Notes: a model not told the origin generated them from the letters alone. Shown: positions 9,652-22,107, numbered from the stretch's first letter. The stretch: DNA of 64,000 bases from Pseudisothecium myosuroides (GCA_951799445.1 OX637293.1:15500001-15564000); one strand, 5' to 3'. Numbers and translations are program-made.

Positions 9652-11300
9652 GGACCATCTAATGTCCGTTTCAGACCTAAATATAGGATTGATTTGAAGA
9701 GGCCGCTTGCTTTTAGAGCAAACTACCTTACTGCAGGGAAGTCTCAGTCCTCACCAATGCTCTCAAGTTCAATTTCTGAAAGTAGTCCACATTTACACTA
9801 ACCTGTCAGGGTCAGTAGGTGAAATTTTTGCGACATGGTGAAATTTTTCTAGAATGCAGTTGGTGATGGAGTTTTCAGCTCTGTAGTAAAGTGTCTACAT
9901 TTTTAATTTTCCGCATACATAGAAGAAGTCTACCATGACAAATGATTTGTGAAGCAGAAGTGCTATCATTCTACGGAGTAATTTTTTGGTTGACACTTTG
10001 CCCATGTCAAAAGCTTTTGTATAAAATAAGTTGTAACTTCTCAAATTTTCCTAGTTTCACTTATGAGAAAAAAAAGATGTGACATTTTTTCTCCCTAGTC
10101 ATTTCACATATTTTTTGGACCTTTGTAGAATTTGTTATGAATTTTGAACTTTGAAGTTGGAATCACATAATATGGTAATGAAAGCGTTCATCCCCTGATA
10201 TGTTCGTTGTTGGTGCATTGACAAATGCAATTGGCGCATTGAAGAAAGCAATATGTACCTCTATGATAGGAAACACTTTTACAGCTTGAGTTATTTTAGG
10301 ACCTCCTATTTTTTTCCAACATCTAGATCAACAAAGGGGAGTGAAGGCAATGCAACAAGGCGGCGAAGGAGAGAGAGGGTCGACTATTCTAAGGTAAAGG
10401 ATCGAAGAAAATGGTTAAGCTACATGGATAGCCTAAATTAAGCCACCCTACCTCCAAATCTATTGTTTATATTGGAATCAAGCTATTCAATGACCTCGTG
10501 GATGGGGACTGACTTGCTTCCACACCTACCAAGTCTTTTGCACCTCATCTCCTTAATGTCAATTTTGATGCAAAATGTGGCAAAAATGACATGATTTTAG
10601 CCCTTAAATTTCAATGGGCATGTAGCTACAGGGATTTCCAAGTACAAATTTTGCAAAATTTAGCCAAATTTGTGACTATTAGTCCTCACTTCCAACAAAC
10701 CTCAAGATACCTAACCATAAGTAAGCTTAACATTACCTACCAATGAGGGAGGGATTCCTTTTGCATCCTTGAAAAATAAGACCCTTGTAATGAATAAAAT
10801 TGTCTTATTGATGGTTCCTCAACCAACTCCAATGCTTGAATTAAGTGTAAAATCCCTTCCAAAAATCTCGTAAAGCATAATACCTTCCCAACATGGGAGA
10901 AGACTACATCATTACATGGTTAACTCCTCAAATTTTTTCATGTTTAGAGGCTCAAAATTGCTTCAAAATACCTGTCCGCAAAGTAAGGTCAAAATCTTCA
11001 TCAATATTTATTTTTTAACAAATTAAGCCATAAAATTCTTTAGTTGACTTGTTCAAGTACATTGCTCCAAAATTTTAGAGTAAATATACCCACCAATTGC
11101 AAATTCAATGTGCCTAAACTTCAAAATATAGGCTTTCTAGCCCTTCCAAAAGGTGAAGTTTTGTTTTTCAACATTTTAAGAAAAAAACACGTATGTCCTA
11201 TAACTTGTGCGTTTTAGTCAATATGATGGAAAGTGGGTGGAAAAAATATAAAAAAAAATTTAACCAAAAAAACTTCCATGTTCATTTATTAAGAAATTGT
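9652..11300. other. AT-rich spacer, no gene seen
   Basis: Only short ORFs without features. The purine-rich patch around 10330-10400 (GGCGAAGGAGAGAGAGGG) lies in a 62-codon ORF that resembles no family I know. The left end of the TTAA element finishing at 11825 may lie here but was not found. Confidence 0.4.
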
Positions 11301-11825
11301 AAAGTAAAAGGTGTTACTAAATGAAAGATAAAACTAATATGCTAATAACTTTTGGAAGAGCGAGAATTTTTAATATCAACATCAAAAATATCTTAATGAA
11401 AATTATTATCTTTATTTTTTTTTTATTTGAAAAATTTCAAAATTGATAGCAAAAGATGACTTTATATGTTTTTCCTACTTTCATTGTCAGCAAAACAAAA
11501 CTCCTCTTAACTTTTACTTCACTATTTATAATTGAATGGTTCAAATATTTTTTTATCAGGTATCAATCTATAAAATTACAAAAAAATAATTGATATTTTT
11601 TAGAATATATTTTTTGTTGCCTGGTTTGACATTGAAATTGAAAAAATCCTTCTAACTTTTGCAATATTTATTAGAATGACATGAAATAAAGCTTTATCCA
11701 TAGATTACAATGAGTAGCATCCATCCTAAAAAAATTGTGCAAAAATTCTAAATCATGAAGTCAATAGATGAAGCTTGACCAAGTCTTCAAAAAGCCTAAA
11801 AGTGGGCTCTTTGGTCCTTTAGGGA
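11301..11825. mobile_element. piggyBac-like TTAA element, right part only
   Basis: Ends TTTGGTCCTTTAGGGA directly before TTAA (11826-11829). About 500 bp match the copy ending at 37452 (shared text GCTAATAACTTTTG and TGCCTGGTTTGACATTGAAA). The left terminus is not recognisable. Confidence 0.55.
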
Positions 11826-12277
11826 TTAAGATAGCAGAACATTAGTTAAGCTTGTAATGACTTGGATGTATAGGATGGCTTCTTTCTAGGATTAAAGCAA
11901 CAAGTACATAAGTACATAAAACTAACACCTATTTTTTGCCTCAAAGCAAATCATAATTGCATATAAAATCACCAAGTCTCCTATTTAGAATTTGAATAAA
12001 TTAGCAAAGTGGCTATTCATAGGTGCCTTTATTCATACATCACTCTTTATTGCTTCAAGGTTCCAAATGTATTGTTTTCTAATTAGTCTATGACCCATTA
12101 TAGGGGCCTATAGTGTGTTGCTTTTGAATTTTTTAAACATATTCTCTAAATTATAGCAAAAAATTCATATTCTACTTGCACCATCTTTTCACTACGATTT
12201 GCTAAATATCTATTTGAACAAAATTTTCACTACAAGACCAGACAAAAGATACAAAAACTCTTATAATGTTGCTTTAA

Positions 12278-13187
12278 TCCCTAAAGGTCAGAGACTATAT
12301 TTTCACCCAAACCGCTCCAAAAATTCCATTTCTAATACATATACCAAAATTTTGGAAAAAAGTAACCGTAGGATCTTCTAGTACACTAGTTTGAGAAGTT
12401 GAGGAAAAAAGTTCAAAAATTTCCAACGTGTTAATTGCAAGATAATAGCGTTTGAATTGACAAAAATCCTTTTTTTGTCCCTGCTAAAATCTGGGCAGCT
12501 GCACTTCACAAGGTCACATTTGTATGAAAAAATGTCCAAAATGGTGGTTACTCTTTGGATTCATTTTTCAAGACAAGTTGGCTATATGGTTCAAAAAATT
12601 TAAATCATTTGTAATTGTACAATATATAGGAAAAAAATAGTAAGTAGAAAGAGGTAGAGAATGATTCAAAACACTAAATTGTTAAGAATTTAGATATGGA
12701 ATTGAAAAATGCCAATCTCAACATTTGTAATGTTGTAATAAACAATCTACACCCCGTATTTTTATTTTTTTTCAAAAATATTGAAAATTGAGTTAAATAT
12801 AGAACTTCAAAGTTTATTTTAGAGTAGAGATTCTATAACTACCCTCAAACTAAGACTCCTCATAACTTTTGACTCATTGATCGGAATGGAATGATTCAAA
12901 GCTTCCCACGTATATATAAATCTAAAGAACCAATTTTTTTAATTTTTTTTTAAAGTGATTTTTAAAGAAGTTTTTTTTGCTGCCCGGGCTACCCGCCAAC
13001 CAATGAAAATGACATATCATGCAATAAATTTTTAATGTTGCAGTCAAAAGTTATGAAAATTGTTGGGCCTTAAAGCTACTCCTTGGGCACATCTTGTGTG
13101 AAAATTTCAAAGAAAAAAAATAAAAATTCCATTTGTAGTGAGCTGCCCAAAATTGCTATGTTGTCAAAAAATAGTGTCCTTTAGGGG
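12278..13187. mobile_element. piggyBac-like TTAA element, 910 bp
   Basis: Begins TCCCTAAAGGTC after TTAA (12274-12277) and ends GTCCTTTAGGGG before TTAA (13188-13191). Interior related, in inverted order, to copies at 22108 and 46203 (TTGTACAAT, GAATCATTC and GACTCATTGATCGGAATGGA stretches). Non-coding. Confidence 0.7.
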
Positions 13188-13191
13188 TTAA

Positions 13192-14300
13192 AGTAATAGT
13201 AGTAATAGTGAAATAGGATATCAAAAATAAATTTGGTCCAAAAAGCATTGTTACTAAAGAGTTTGTTGGAGGTATTTTAACAAGCTATAGCTCAAGGATA
13301 TGAAAAGTGAGGTTGCCCTTGTTGCTTCCTTTTAATGATAGACTCTATTTCACAGACCTAGCTAGGGCTAGTAACTAATAACCAATACCTATGATTATTA
13401 TTCAATATTTTGTTCATTCAAGATTTAGTGTATGTTTTTGGATGCTTTGTGCGTTACATCACTTTTGTTTTTCTAATAGAAGTTATTCCACTAAGTGAAA
13501 GTATATTTATAAAAGACCGATGAGTTTATAATTGATTATCTAAGTTTGAATTCTATTTAGCCATTAATTATGCCGTTGGGTGTTGTCTGTATTATGAGCT
13601 AAATGGCAAGAATTAGTCTAACTTAGTTGTAGTAGGGACTACTTATTTTTCAATTTTTTTGTGAGTATTATATATTGGAGGTACTTTCTTGCATAGTGAT
13701 GGATTTCTCTAATTGCTGTGGTGATTAGGAGTTGTTTGAGCTTCAAATATTCTATAGCCTTTCAATTACTTTGGCATTATTTGTGGAAGGCTCCTCTAAC
13801 CCTAATTATGATAGTTAAGAGTGGTGCAATTTTCCATCCTTGATTTTTGATGTTGTTGAATAGTGTTTGATATTTGTTTTCTTTGTGAGTAATGACTTTC
13901 ATTGTGTATTTGTTTGACAATATGTAAATTCCACAAATTTTATTATATTGTCACGAGGGTTTAATTGTGTGGGTACTTGTGTCATTTTTCAAGTGGTTTA
14001 GTATTGGAAGTATGTCTTATTTTAGTATTGCTTCACAATTACATGATGCTAGAGAATTTAGCAATTATAATTCAATAGCTAAGATAGGATTGCATTGCCT
14101 CTTGGGATTCATTGTCTTTTTTTTTTCTAGCATTCATTAAATTATAACATCTTGTGTTTTTTTTGCTCATGAGGAGTTTGTATAATTCCCATGTTGCATT
14201 GTTATGGTGTGTTATTCTTAGCTTGAGTATGTTGTTTTTTGAACAAGACAAGAGAAGGTGGAGTCAAATATCTACTCGTTGGATATTGCAAAATGTGCAA
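13192..14300. other. T-rich spacer, no gene seen
   Basis: Long pyrimidine-biased stretch with many TTGTTT and TTTGTG words. No ORF of note and no recognised repeat. Confidence 0.45.
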
Positions 14301-14304
14301 TTAA

Positions 14305-14800
14305 TCCCTAAAGGACCACAAATTTTTTTTAAGAGAAATTGTCAAAAACTGTCATTTTTTTGGTGAATTGCCCAAAATTGAAAAATAACTCTTTTTCTTA
14401 ACTTCAATCACATAAAAATGTTGTAGACTACAATAACAATGCTTTGAAAAAATTTCAGCCCATTGGATTGCGTGTTTTGAAAGATTAGAACATTCGAAGT
14501 GAGAAAAAAATGTTATACAGGGTCAATAGACTTCAAGCCCTCTTAGTGTTGAATTTTTGCTCTTGATGAATTTGAGGCTCTCCACCATTTAAGCCACCAT
14601 TGAATTCAAAATCTTATGAGGTACACTCATGCAAAATTTCAGAAGCAAATATGGAGTCTAGATTAATCAAAATCACCCTGCAAGTGAGGTTAAGTAAATA
14701 TATTAGTCATTTTTTTAAGATTTCTTATGCAATAGGGAATTTTTTTAAATTTGAAATCTAAATGGTAAAAAGTTAGAAACAAGCATTTGAAATGATGTTT
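14305..14800. mobile_element. piggyBac-like TTAA element, left part
   Basis: TTAA (14301-14304) followed by TCCCTAAAGGACCAC, the family terminus. The right terminus was not found, so the copy is truncated or decayed; the end given is approximate. Confidence 0.45.
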
Positions 14801-16221
14801 AGATGTTGTGTAATGGTATTTTTGAGGAGATTTTTTTATTCAAAGAATAGAAAAATGTGATTAATGTGGTGTATGCAATATATGTGAATCGCTAGTGGTT
14901 CTATTTTAGATGAAGTTTAGTTTAGTTTGTTTGTGATTCTTAGAGTGATTTTTTATGTGTGCAATTGTTTGTATTAGTGCATGTGTGCCTTTGAATGGTG
15001 GCTTGTATGGTGTTTTGTTTATACACTATGTTTGGTTTGATACTATTACTATTGTATTATTTATTGGGCTTGTTTGCAATGCTAATCTAGCACAATGGAT
15101 TGCTTGTTTGGTGAGTTTTTTTATATAAACAGCAGTGTTGGACTTTTGAGTGTTCTTTCGAAAGCAATTTGCCAATTCCATTTGAGCCTAGGCCACAGAT
15201 TCACCATAAATTTTATTATAATAAACCATATGATGGACAATTTTTTTTAAACTACTTAGAAATAGCATAAACAAGTGCCTTCATCTTGCGCATATTGTCA
15301 ACATGAGTAATCTGTAAAAATCCAAAAATTTGTGCTTCACAGACCAGCTCATTGTGAAGGCAAATGACACTTTGGTAAGAGCCATTATAAATACAAGAGA
15401 CCTAATTTAACAGTGCCTATGAAAAATGGTCTCACCACATCAACAGCCACAACTGAGTCACTATCAAAATGACACTACAATGATGGTGAGTTGCACAACC
15501 CTCTTCTGTCACTTTCATTGTCACATGGCTTAGGACAATTGGAAAGAGGGAGGGAGGTATAGAGTCATAATCCCACTTTTCTAGAGACCCTTAGATCTCC
15601 AAGAGTTGACGGTCGGTTTGCAGGAGAGGGTTATGTCCGATAACCGACTTACGGCCAGACTGTTTGTGATTCCATCAGGTGACACAATCCTTCCTCTAAA
15701 AGCTATGGTTTCCCATACAAGGGAGCCAGATGCTTCAACCACACTTGTTCAAGTTTATGTACAAGCATTTGAATTGAGAGATCCATCACAAGGATGACCG
15801 GTCTACATTGGATTGTCAAGAACTCCAGGAAGTGATTACTGCTCCCTCCCAAAGGCAAACTCTGGAGGCTTGGCAAATTGAGTGAGCAATGGCAACCGCA
15901 GCGACAGTCATGATTCTCATGCCTTGGCCACACCCGACTCGCACCTTGGATTGGCAGTCAAGGAGGAGGTTAAGCGTATTTTTGTAAATTGGGGAGACAA
16001 CATTGTTATCAAGGTCCTTGTATGATATCTATTTGATTCTCCACGTTCAACACCAAGCCCTACCTAGCGTTTGAAAAGAAGGGGGAAACCGCCAGTCCAA
16101 GAATTTGACTACTATGTTGAAGTAGAGAAAATAGCTTGAAAGATCTAACTATTCTGGCAGGAGACTCATTTCACTAACTACCCTGCCAGCTCTGTGTTCA
16201 ACCCCGTGTGTGACTGGCTTT
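14801..16221. other. Spacer with a GC-richer relict block at 15600-15960
   Basis: Mostly AT-rich. Between about 15600 and 15960 the base composition rises and the plus-strand frame reads for about 100 codons with only isolated stops (e.g. VYVQAFELRDPSQG then a stop then PVYIGLSRTPGSDYC). This looks like a decayed coding remnant, but I could not assign a family. Confidence 0.3.
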
Positions 16222-16836
16222 TCAAAAGAACCACCTCCGCCAGTGAGGAGCGAAAGAAACGGGAGTGGAAACAGAACCTGCACTGACAAGCGTGAACACT
16301 GCAATTCCCAGGAAGATGAAAAGCCAGTGCCCTCCGTAATCCATGAAACTTGACACCACTCCCCTCTGCTGGTGGATGTTATAATACCGGTTGTAAGGAT
16401 TCCACAACGAAGACGAAGACGAAGACCACGGCCACCGTGAAGCGCCCCAAGGAGCTCTGTGATCGATCACTCCCCCAAAGGCGCCACTCGGGTAGCCAGA
16501 CATGCCTGGGGCTCTCATTCCGTGTCGCCCATAATAAGCCTGGCCATATCCGTGGTACCATGGACCCCCAAAGAACTGGAGAGCGATGACGCCCAGCACG
16601 AAAATCCACAGCACGGCTCCTGGGAACCTGGAAGAGGGTCGTACTGCGGAGTAGTACGCCATGGTGGCATATGGAGTTCTCATGTATGGCATGGACGTGA
16701 TGAGCACGATCACGCCCAGAATTGTTGCGGGGATCCACGGTGATGGCCCTTGCGTTTGGTAATGCCGATAGTTGTACTCTCGAGGATCTCGCGGTGGTCC
16801 GTAGCCTCCGTGCGGTGCACCGTACCCTCTCATCAT
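16222..16836 (-). CDS. Gly/Tyr/Pro-rich three-pass membrane protein, function unknown
   Basis: An intronless 204-codon ORF. Residues 1-32 are rich in Gly, Tyr, Pro and Arg; three hydrophobic segments follow (about 33-51 WIPATILGVIVLITSMPY, about 72-92 FPGAVLWIFVLGVIALQFFG, about 167-187 HWLFIFLGIAVFTLVSAG), separated by a Gly/Tyr-rich loop with a serine run (WPWSSSSSSLW, near 135-145). It ends in a basic-aromatic tail (HWRRWFF). Composition is GC-richer than the surroundings and the shadow ORFs in other frames lack this ordered pattern, so I take this frame as real. ATGATG at 16836-16831 is the start; the second Met is a possible alternative. The region just upstream carries two GGGTTTAAG boxes in a duplicated block. 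No function is inferred. It could lie in any endomembrane or organelle membrane. Confidence 0.6.
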   Translation of the reverse strand: MMRGYGAPHGGYGPPRDPREYNYRHYQTQGPSPWIPATILGVIVLITSMPYMRTPYATMAYYSAVRPSSRFPGAVLWIFVLGVIALQFFGGPWYHGYGQAYYGRHGMRAPGMSGYPSGAFGGVIDHRAPWGASRWPWSSSSSSLWNPYNRYYNIHQQRGVVSSFMDYGGHWLFIFLGIAVFTLVSAGSVSTPVSFAPHWRRWFF

Positions 16837-16846
16837 CGTGGCAGTT

Positions 16847-16916
16847 TCTTAAACCCTCAGCAGCAATTGCAATATATCCCTTTCTTAAACCCTCAATTGC
16901 AATTGCAATATATCGT
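16847..16916 (-). promoter_or_regulatory. Duplicated 5' leader/promoter block upstream of the membrane protein gene
   Basis: Two copies of a block of roughly 35 bp (TTTCTTAAACCCTCA then CAATTGCAATATATC on the plus strand) lie 10-80 bp before the ATG. AAACCCT resembles the plant telo-box core, and GATATATTG could serve as a TATA-like element. Function is inference. Confidence 0.4.
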
Positions 16917-18412
16917 AGCAAGTCAAAAGCACAACAGCAGCACTCGGGAAAAAAACTACAACCACCCTTAAAGGCTCAAGCAACCACGGTATCACCTCAA
17001 GTACTAACTATCAACATCGCCACGAACTCCTCCCAACATTCACCACCACGGCATTCCACTACAAAGTTCACAGCAGAGGAGTCTCGATCACAACCCCATA
17101 CGATCAAAGCTCCAAACCCCAACGCAGGCACAGGCACACATAACAATTGTCCACCATGACAACAAATGGTAGGAGCTTTGTGGTGAATCGATCACTCACG
17201 CAAGTATGCATGGTGAGAGTCCCGCAAGTCAAGTCCGTCGGTAACCAGGACACAAGGCATTGGACGACGGACTCCGCCAAATGGGCACTGAATTCTCCAG
17301 AATATTTTGAGGCACAGTGACGGAGAAGTAAGAATACTGACGCAACTATGAGATTGGTTTGGAGGCCTCATTCAGCCTCACCATCTGGAGCTGGTGGACC
17401 CCGGCGGTGGCAGATCATAGTTCGACAGAATGAGCCGGGTGTCCCCAGCCAGAGTATCCAACTGGCGCGGTGTCATTCGTTGAACCTGGTAAATGACATG
17501 GAGAGATGCTCAAGGGAATGCCAAATTCAATTTCAAATGTCAATCAAAATGCACCAGATTTGGAATCTGTTAATACAGTTCCGTTAGAAAGGCGCCTTGC
17601 AGTGTGGTGGTCTAACGGAATCGTCGCGAGAAGCTGATATTGATACATGACTAATGAATTAATAAATGTGCATGACTAATGAATTAATAAATGATATTCT
17701 GCAACCAATTATCCTTTAGAAATTATCAGTAGCACAGCAATGAACCATTATTTATACCAGTCTTGTTTGGATGATCCATTACACAGAAAGACTACAAGAT
17801 GACAGTCCAGCAGGCATGCAAAACATTTTCTCAGAGATAACTGCGTACAACATACCCAGAATTCTAATGGTATGTCAAATATAAATAATAATAAGTTGAC
17901 GGCTTTGGTGGTGTACCCACAGATAGGCACCTCACGATCTGTGACGCAAGCCGTGTAGATTGCTAAGTAGAAAATAGGACTTCAGTAGCTCCGCGCTTCC
18001 GCTTACTGGCAACAAGAATGTAACTAGTGTTTTAGAAGAATCCCACATGCTACAGTGGCCTGACACTAGTCAAATTCGAGCACTATGGCATTCAAAGTAG
18101 ACACATAACAACACAATTTTCAATTATACCATGCGAGTACCATTATATTATATATAAGAACAACACAAGACATGGTCTGCACCTGAAGCTAATAGAGTTG
18201 TGTGGTCGTTCTTCAAAGTAATTCAACATGCCTGGATTATATAAGAAAGTGCAGAAACAATTATCTTCCGTCTGTAGGTCAACCACATCTTTGCTCCACA
18301 CACTAGATGCTGCAAATTATTTGTGAAGGCCAGAAGCTGACTGCATCCCGTGGGCTGCTCGTCAACTCATCTGTCCCTAAGAAGATCCTGTTAAAACGAA
18401 TTGGATACTGTA
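16917..18412. other. Intergenic region between two minus-strand genes
   Basis: GC content near 16920-17600 is higher than in the transposon areas. It is probably promoter for the 16.2-kb gene and, from about 17750, 3' UTR or downstream sequence for the 18.4-kb gene. A short direct duplication TGACTAATGAATTAATAAATG occurs at about 17647-17692. ORFs here show no family features. Confidence 0.45.
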
Positions 18413-18607
18413 CTATGATGCATCGGCATTCTTTTCATCCAGTTCTTGTAGCAGATCTCGTCTCATCCTTGTTGCTTGCTTGTCTAGTTTGATCTGCTCA
18501 ATCTTGCTCTCTTGACGTTCTACCATCCAACGAAAGACATGATCACCACTCGTGATCAAGCCAAAGGTCACTGCCACCATCGCGGCAAAAGTGTATGTCC
18601 TCACCAT
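18413..18607 (-). CDS. 64-aa single-pass membrane microprotein, function unknown
   Basis: A short but well-formed protein: an N-terminal hydrophobic segment (TYTFAAMVAVTFGLITSG, residues 4-21), then a charged amphipathic helix of about 40 residues (RWMVERQESKIEQIKLDKQ ... RRDLLQELDEKN) that should form a coiled coil. This layout is typical of small subunits or assembly factors of organellar inner-membrane complexes, but I cannot name a family. The ATG lies in a good context (TTACAATGG). A possible 3' splice site (CCGCAG) 14 bases upstream would place an intron in the 5' UTR. The ordered TM-plus-coil architecture, with no low-complexity bias, argues for a real gene. Confidence 0.6.
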   Translation of the reverse strand: MVRTYTFAAMVAVTFGLITSGDHVFRWMVERQESKIEQIKLDKQATRMRRDLLQELDEKNADAS

Positions 18608-20060
18608 TGTAAGTGACTTCTGCGGTTCTTGCCTCCTTCACAAGGTAGTGTCGTATCTGCAGTGGATTTGAGACAAGCAATAAATCATTTGGATGGTCAC
18701 AGAGGAATGATTTCATAACATAAATGAGGAACTTCACAACAATCGTGACGGACAATGAGATGAAATTTTAATAAACGTGACGAAAAAAAGAGTCTGTCAC
18801 CAAAAGTATGAATTTCTCATTATAATAGAGAGGAACCTTGCAGCGACGATGAAAACTAAGATATCAAAGTAAGAGTGCAACGAAAAAATGTCTATACCAC
18901 AGCTTGAAGGGAAGAAAAAGACAGCAAGAAACTCTGACCTAATTAAACGCAAGAAGGACAAATTTGAAGTCACTTTACAGCAGGTGGAACCTGAAGGGAA
19001 TAAACGATTTCACGTCCACAACGCTATCAAGAAGCAGACCAAAACACTGCATAATGGGAGAGTATCATACACAAATGTAGAGCGCTGCTTACAAAACTAT
19101 CGAAGAAATGACATCTCAAAGGAGGCAGTAAATCCCAAAACGTTAATGAGCAGGTACAACAGGTCGACTAAAGATGAAAAAAAAGACAGAGTAGCATAGC
19201 TGCATCATTCACATCAAATTTCGTTCTAATATGTAACATTGAAAAAATTCTAGTCGAGAGATTCAGAAAATCCATAGTTATTGATTTCCAATGTCTCCAT
19301 CCAAAAACTCCCCCTAGACCCATTCCCTTTGACTCGCCTTAAAAATTGCTACTCCGTATTACAATTGCTAAGGACACAAAAAAAATTTGAGTTCCCTAGC
19401 CCTAATCCATCAGAAACTTAACAATGTAAGCATTTACATATTTCTCTGTCTGTACAACAGTCAGACAATACAAAACATAACAGAAAACCCCGAGATCAAG
19501 AAATGCCGAGAGATGTTGAGAAATTCCGGACATGAAAATTCCGGGAAGAGAGGGTTACGAAACGGAGAAGTGGAAGAGAAGATTCTTAAAAGCATTCTCA
19601 TACACCGGACTAATGTTCGTGAAGCAGTGGCAATACTTGAGTGATGAAAATAAATGTGATCACCTCACCACCACATTGCAAAATAATTACAGGAACGATC
19701 GTACTACAAGTCCAACGCATAACCTAAAATCCAAATTTATGCAACACGTCCACCCCAGCGAGGTAGAATGTTCTCCGCACATTTCACCACAGTCGCCTCC
19801 GTCATCCACAATGAAACGGAAAGTAAGTCACAAAATACAGCAAAGAAAACAAAGGCATGAAGGCGTAAGGGAATTCGACGCTTACAAGGATCCGTCGCTA
19901 GCCCCGCAATGAAACTCCGAAATGGGGAATGGTGACCTAATATGAGAGCAAGGCGCACCAGGTGCGAGAAGAAGTTCCCAAACGAAGTTCTCAAATGGAG
20001 TTCCCAAGTGATTTCCGGCGTTCGCATGTTCCCGCGAGAGCTTTGCCACGTCTGATTTTT
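18608..20060. other. Upstream region of the 64-aa gene
   Basis: Mixed composition, with a GC-richer 3' part (19740-20060) that is a reasonable promoter or 5' UTR region for the minus-strand gene. ORFs of 60-126 codons on both strands overlap one another and show no domain. A lone TACTCCGTATT word occurs at 19350. Confidence 0.4.
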
Positions 20061-20340
20061 TAAAGGAGATCCAATTGGTGGGTGACACGTGGGCACTTTA
20101 TTTTCGGATTTTGGAGAGGTTTGAGAGTTTGAATTATGGACAGTGTCTACAAGTTCTGTAGTCCAACCAACTTCTCATTCATCCAATGTAATACTTGAAT
20201 GTAGAAAAGACAACCTTCCTTAACAACCACATTCATAAAATTCCGGTAAATAATATTTTTGTACAAAGATATAAGCAAAATTGTGCAAAAATTCAAAAAA
20301 GGATTGAGGTGTTTAGGATTTATCCTTAACCCTTTCGGTC
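20041..20340. repeat. Block shared with 45001-45180 (ACACGTGG module)
   Basis: Starts TGCCACG, contains CAATTGGTGGGTGACACGTG and GATTTTGGAGAGGTTTGAG, and is followed about 190 bp later by GATTTATCCTTAACCC. The same series occurs in the same orientation just after the L-gulonolactone oxidase stop codon. CACGTGG is a G-box/ABRE core. Confidence 0.5.
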
Positions 20341-20588
20341 CCAAGGAACCACAAATTGGTTTTCACAATATGAAAACAAAAATAATTCATAATTTGAGAG
20401 GAATTGGAAGTGATTTAGGAAATGGAGGTTACTAATTCATTTGATAGAAAATGAATTGGAGCATTTAGATTTAGACAATACAATTGCATGCAATAGTTAT
20501 TTACTTTTATGTATGAGTATACTTGCCACTCTCTATACAATATGGAGTACATGGAAAGAATTGCAAAAGATGGGTCCCTTCTGCACCT

Positions 20589-20694
20589 TCACTAGTAGAA
20601 ATCATGTTGGTGAATACATATTTTGGGTGACATTTGTATTTGCTATAACATGAAAATGTCAAATTCAACATAGTTTTCTACTAGTTTTTGAAGA
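20589..20694. mobile_element. Short MITE with CACTAGTAGAAA ends
   Basis: Left ACTAGTAGAAATCATGTTG and right (inverted) ACTAGTAGAAAACTATGTTG form imperfect terminal inverted repeats about 105 bp apart. Ends resemble the CACTA group. The target duplication is not clear. Confidence 0.45.
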
Positions 20695-20849
20695 ACATTG
20701 GCATTTGGGGAAGAAGAATTTAATACAAAGATGGCACAAGTAGATAGGTCTTTTTTGGAAAGATGGTTGCTATAAAGAAATACAACAAATGATACTATGT
20801 ATAGCAATGTTTTTAGTACCATTAGATGTTTTTTGGAGGCATTAAAGGG

Positions 20850-21120
20850 TTGTTTTAGGCCCGTTCCCTATCCTGTAAACCAGCCACTACTGGTCAAAAT
20901 AAAAAATAATTAAAAAAATAATTAAATTTAATATAAATTAATTATAATTAACTAATTATAATTTAAAGATTAAAAAATTTAATTAAATATTACAAGTATT
21001 ATCTAACGTGACCAAAGTTTGGCCACGTCAACTAATGATGTGGTGCAGTTCCCACGGTCCAGGAACTCAAGCGGGAACTCGTGGCCTTTTACTACCCCAA
21101 ATTCTCATCTAGTGTTTCAA
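20850..21120. repeat. Dispersed repeat related to 52740-53020
   Basis: Shares the order CCCGT(T/A)CC ... GGGAACTCGTGG/TTCCCACAAG ... CCCCAAAT(T/C)C with the region near 52.9 kb, including an AT-only spacer of AAATAAAAAATAA. Family not identified. Confidence 0.35.
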
Positions 21121-22103
21121 TATGACAGTCAACAATATGCTTATCTTGAGTCTTTCTTCCAACCTCTATTGCAGAAGTTGGCTTCAACTACCTCTATGTA
21201 AGTAGTGATTAGTCCCAAAATAAACAAAATAAACTTGTGTGAATTTCAAGTAAAAGATTTGTATATGCCAATGTCAAGTTAGTGTTTTTTGTACCAAGCA
21301 TGTATTTTCAAACATTGAATTTGTATTTTTTAGTGTTGATTGCTTTGTATGAATCATGAAAGCAATGTCTACCAAATCCAAAAGGTCCTTAAAGTAAATC
21401 TTTTATGAGGTTGCTACTGCTATAGGCCTTTATTTGTGCATTTTCATTTGCCACTGTCAACAACATTCTAAAGTAAAAACACCCAAAGTAAATTTTATAT
21501 GAGGTTGCTATCGCTACAGGCCTTTATTTGCACATTTTCATTCGCCGATGTCAACAACATTCAAAGGTGAAAACATCCAAAAACATCCCTATACCCATCT
21601 ACGCATAGTAGACTTCCATTAAAGTGTCCCTCAGAAGTGTCATTAAACCATCCCCATACTTAACTGTGAATGATTAATTGCTGATTTTTTTAGATTTCGG
21701 TTTTAGATCTAGCTATGTGACGGTTTCAGTGACCTAGGGAGCTTCTACTTTGAAAATTCATAGAAATTATTACATGTCATATCCAAAAATTCTAATTTTT
21801 TTTTTAAATCCATGATTTTCAATTGCTAATCCTACAAAAATATTTTCTAGAAAACAAGGCCTCTAATTATGCCGAATTGTGTATTTTGACAATTTTAGGT
21901 GTTTTCCACCAAAAATATATTGTCAAAAAATTCTAAATTCTCACAACATCAATGGTGTATTGTCCTAATTTTTTGCACACCCACATTTATCATTCATTAT
22001 TTACTTCAAAATAAGTATTCACTTCACTTCAACACCTCTATCGTCAATAATCCCACATCTGCTAAAGATTCTCTAACCAAAACAGCTTTTGGGCACTTAG
22101 GGG
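21121..22103. other. Spacer ending in a TTAA-element right terminus
   Basis: A direct duplication lies at 21392-21455 and 21487-21555 (shared AAATTTTATATGAGGTTGCTA and GCCTTTATTTG..CATTTTCATT). The last bases, GGGCACTTAGGGG, are a right terminus of the TTAA family, so an element of unknown length ends at 22103. Confidence 0.45.
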
Positions 22104-22107
22104 TTAA

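Noticed and set aside
12226..12245. CACTACAAGACC as a CACTA left terminus
   Set aside because: No inverted partner and no target duplication were found.
15606..15797. Possible coding remnant (VYVQAFELRDPSQG)
   Set aside because: No family could be assigned and stops interrupt the frame; kept only as a spacer remark.
16379..16921. 180-codon minus-strand ORF and several plus-strand ORFs overlapping the 204-aa membrane protein
   Set aside because: They share the DNA in other frames, are Arg/Ser/His-rich as shadow frames of GC-rich genes are, and have no ordered domain pattern.
19345..19360. TACTCCGTATT words (also at 28157) as Stowaway ends
   Set aside because: Single short words without inverted partners.
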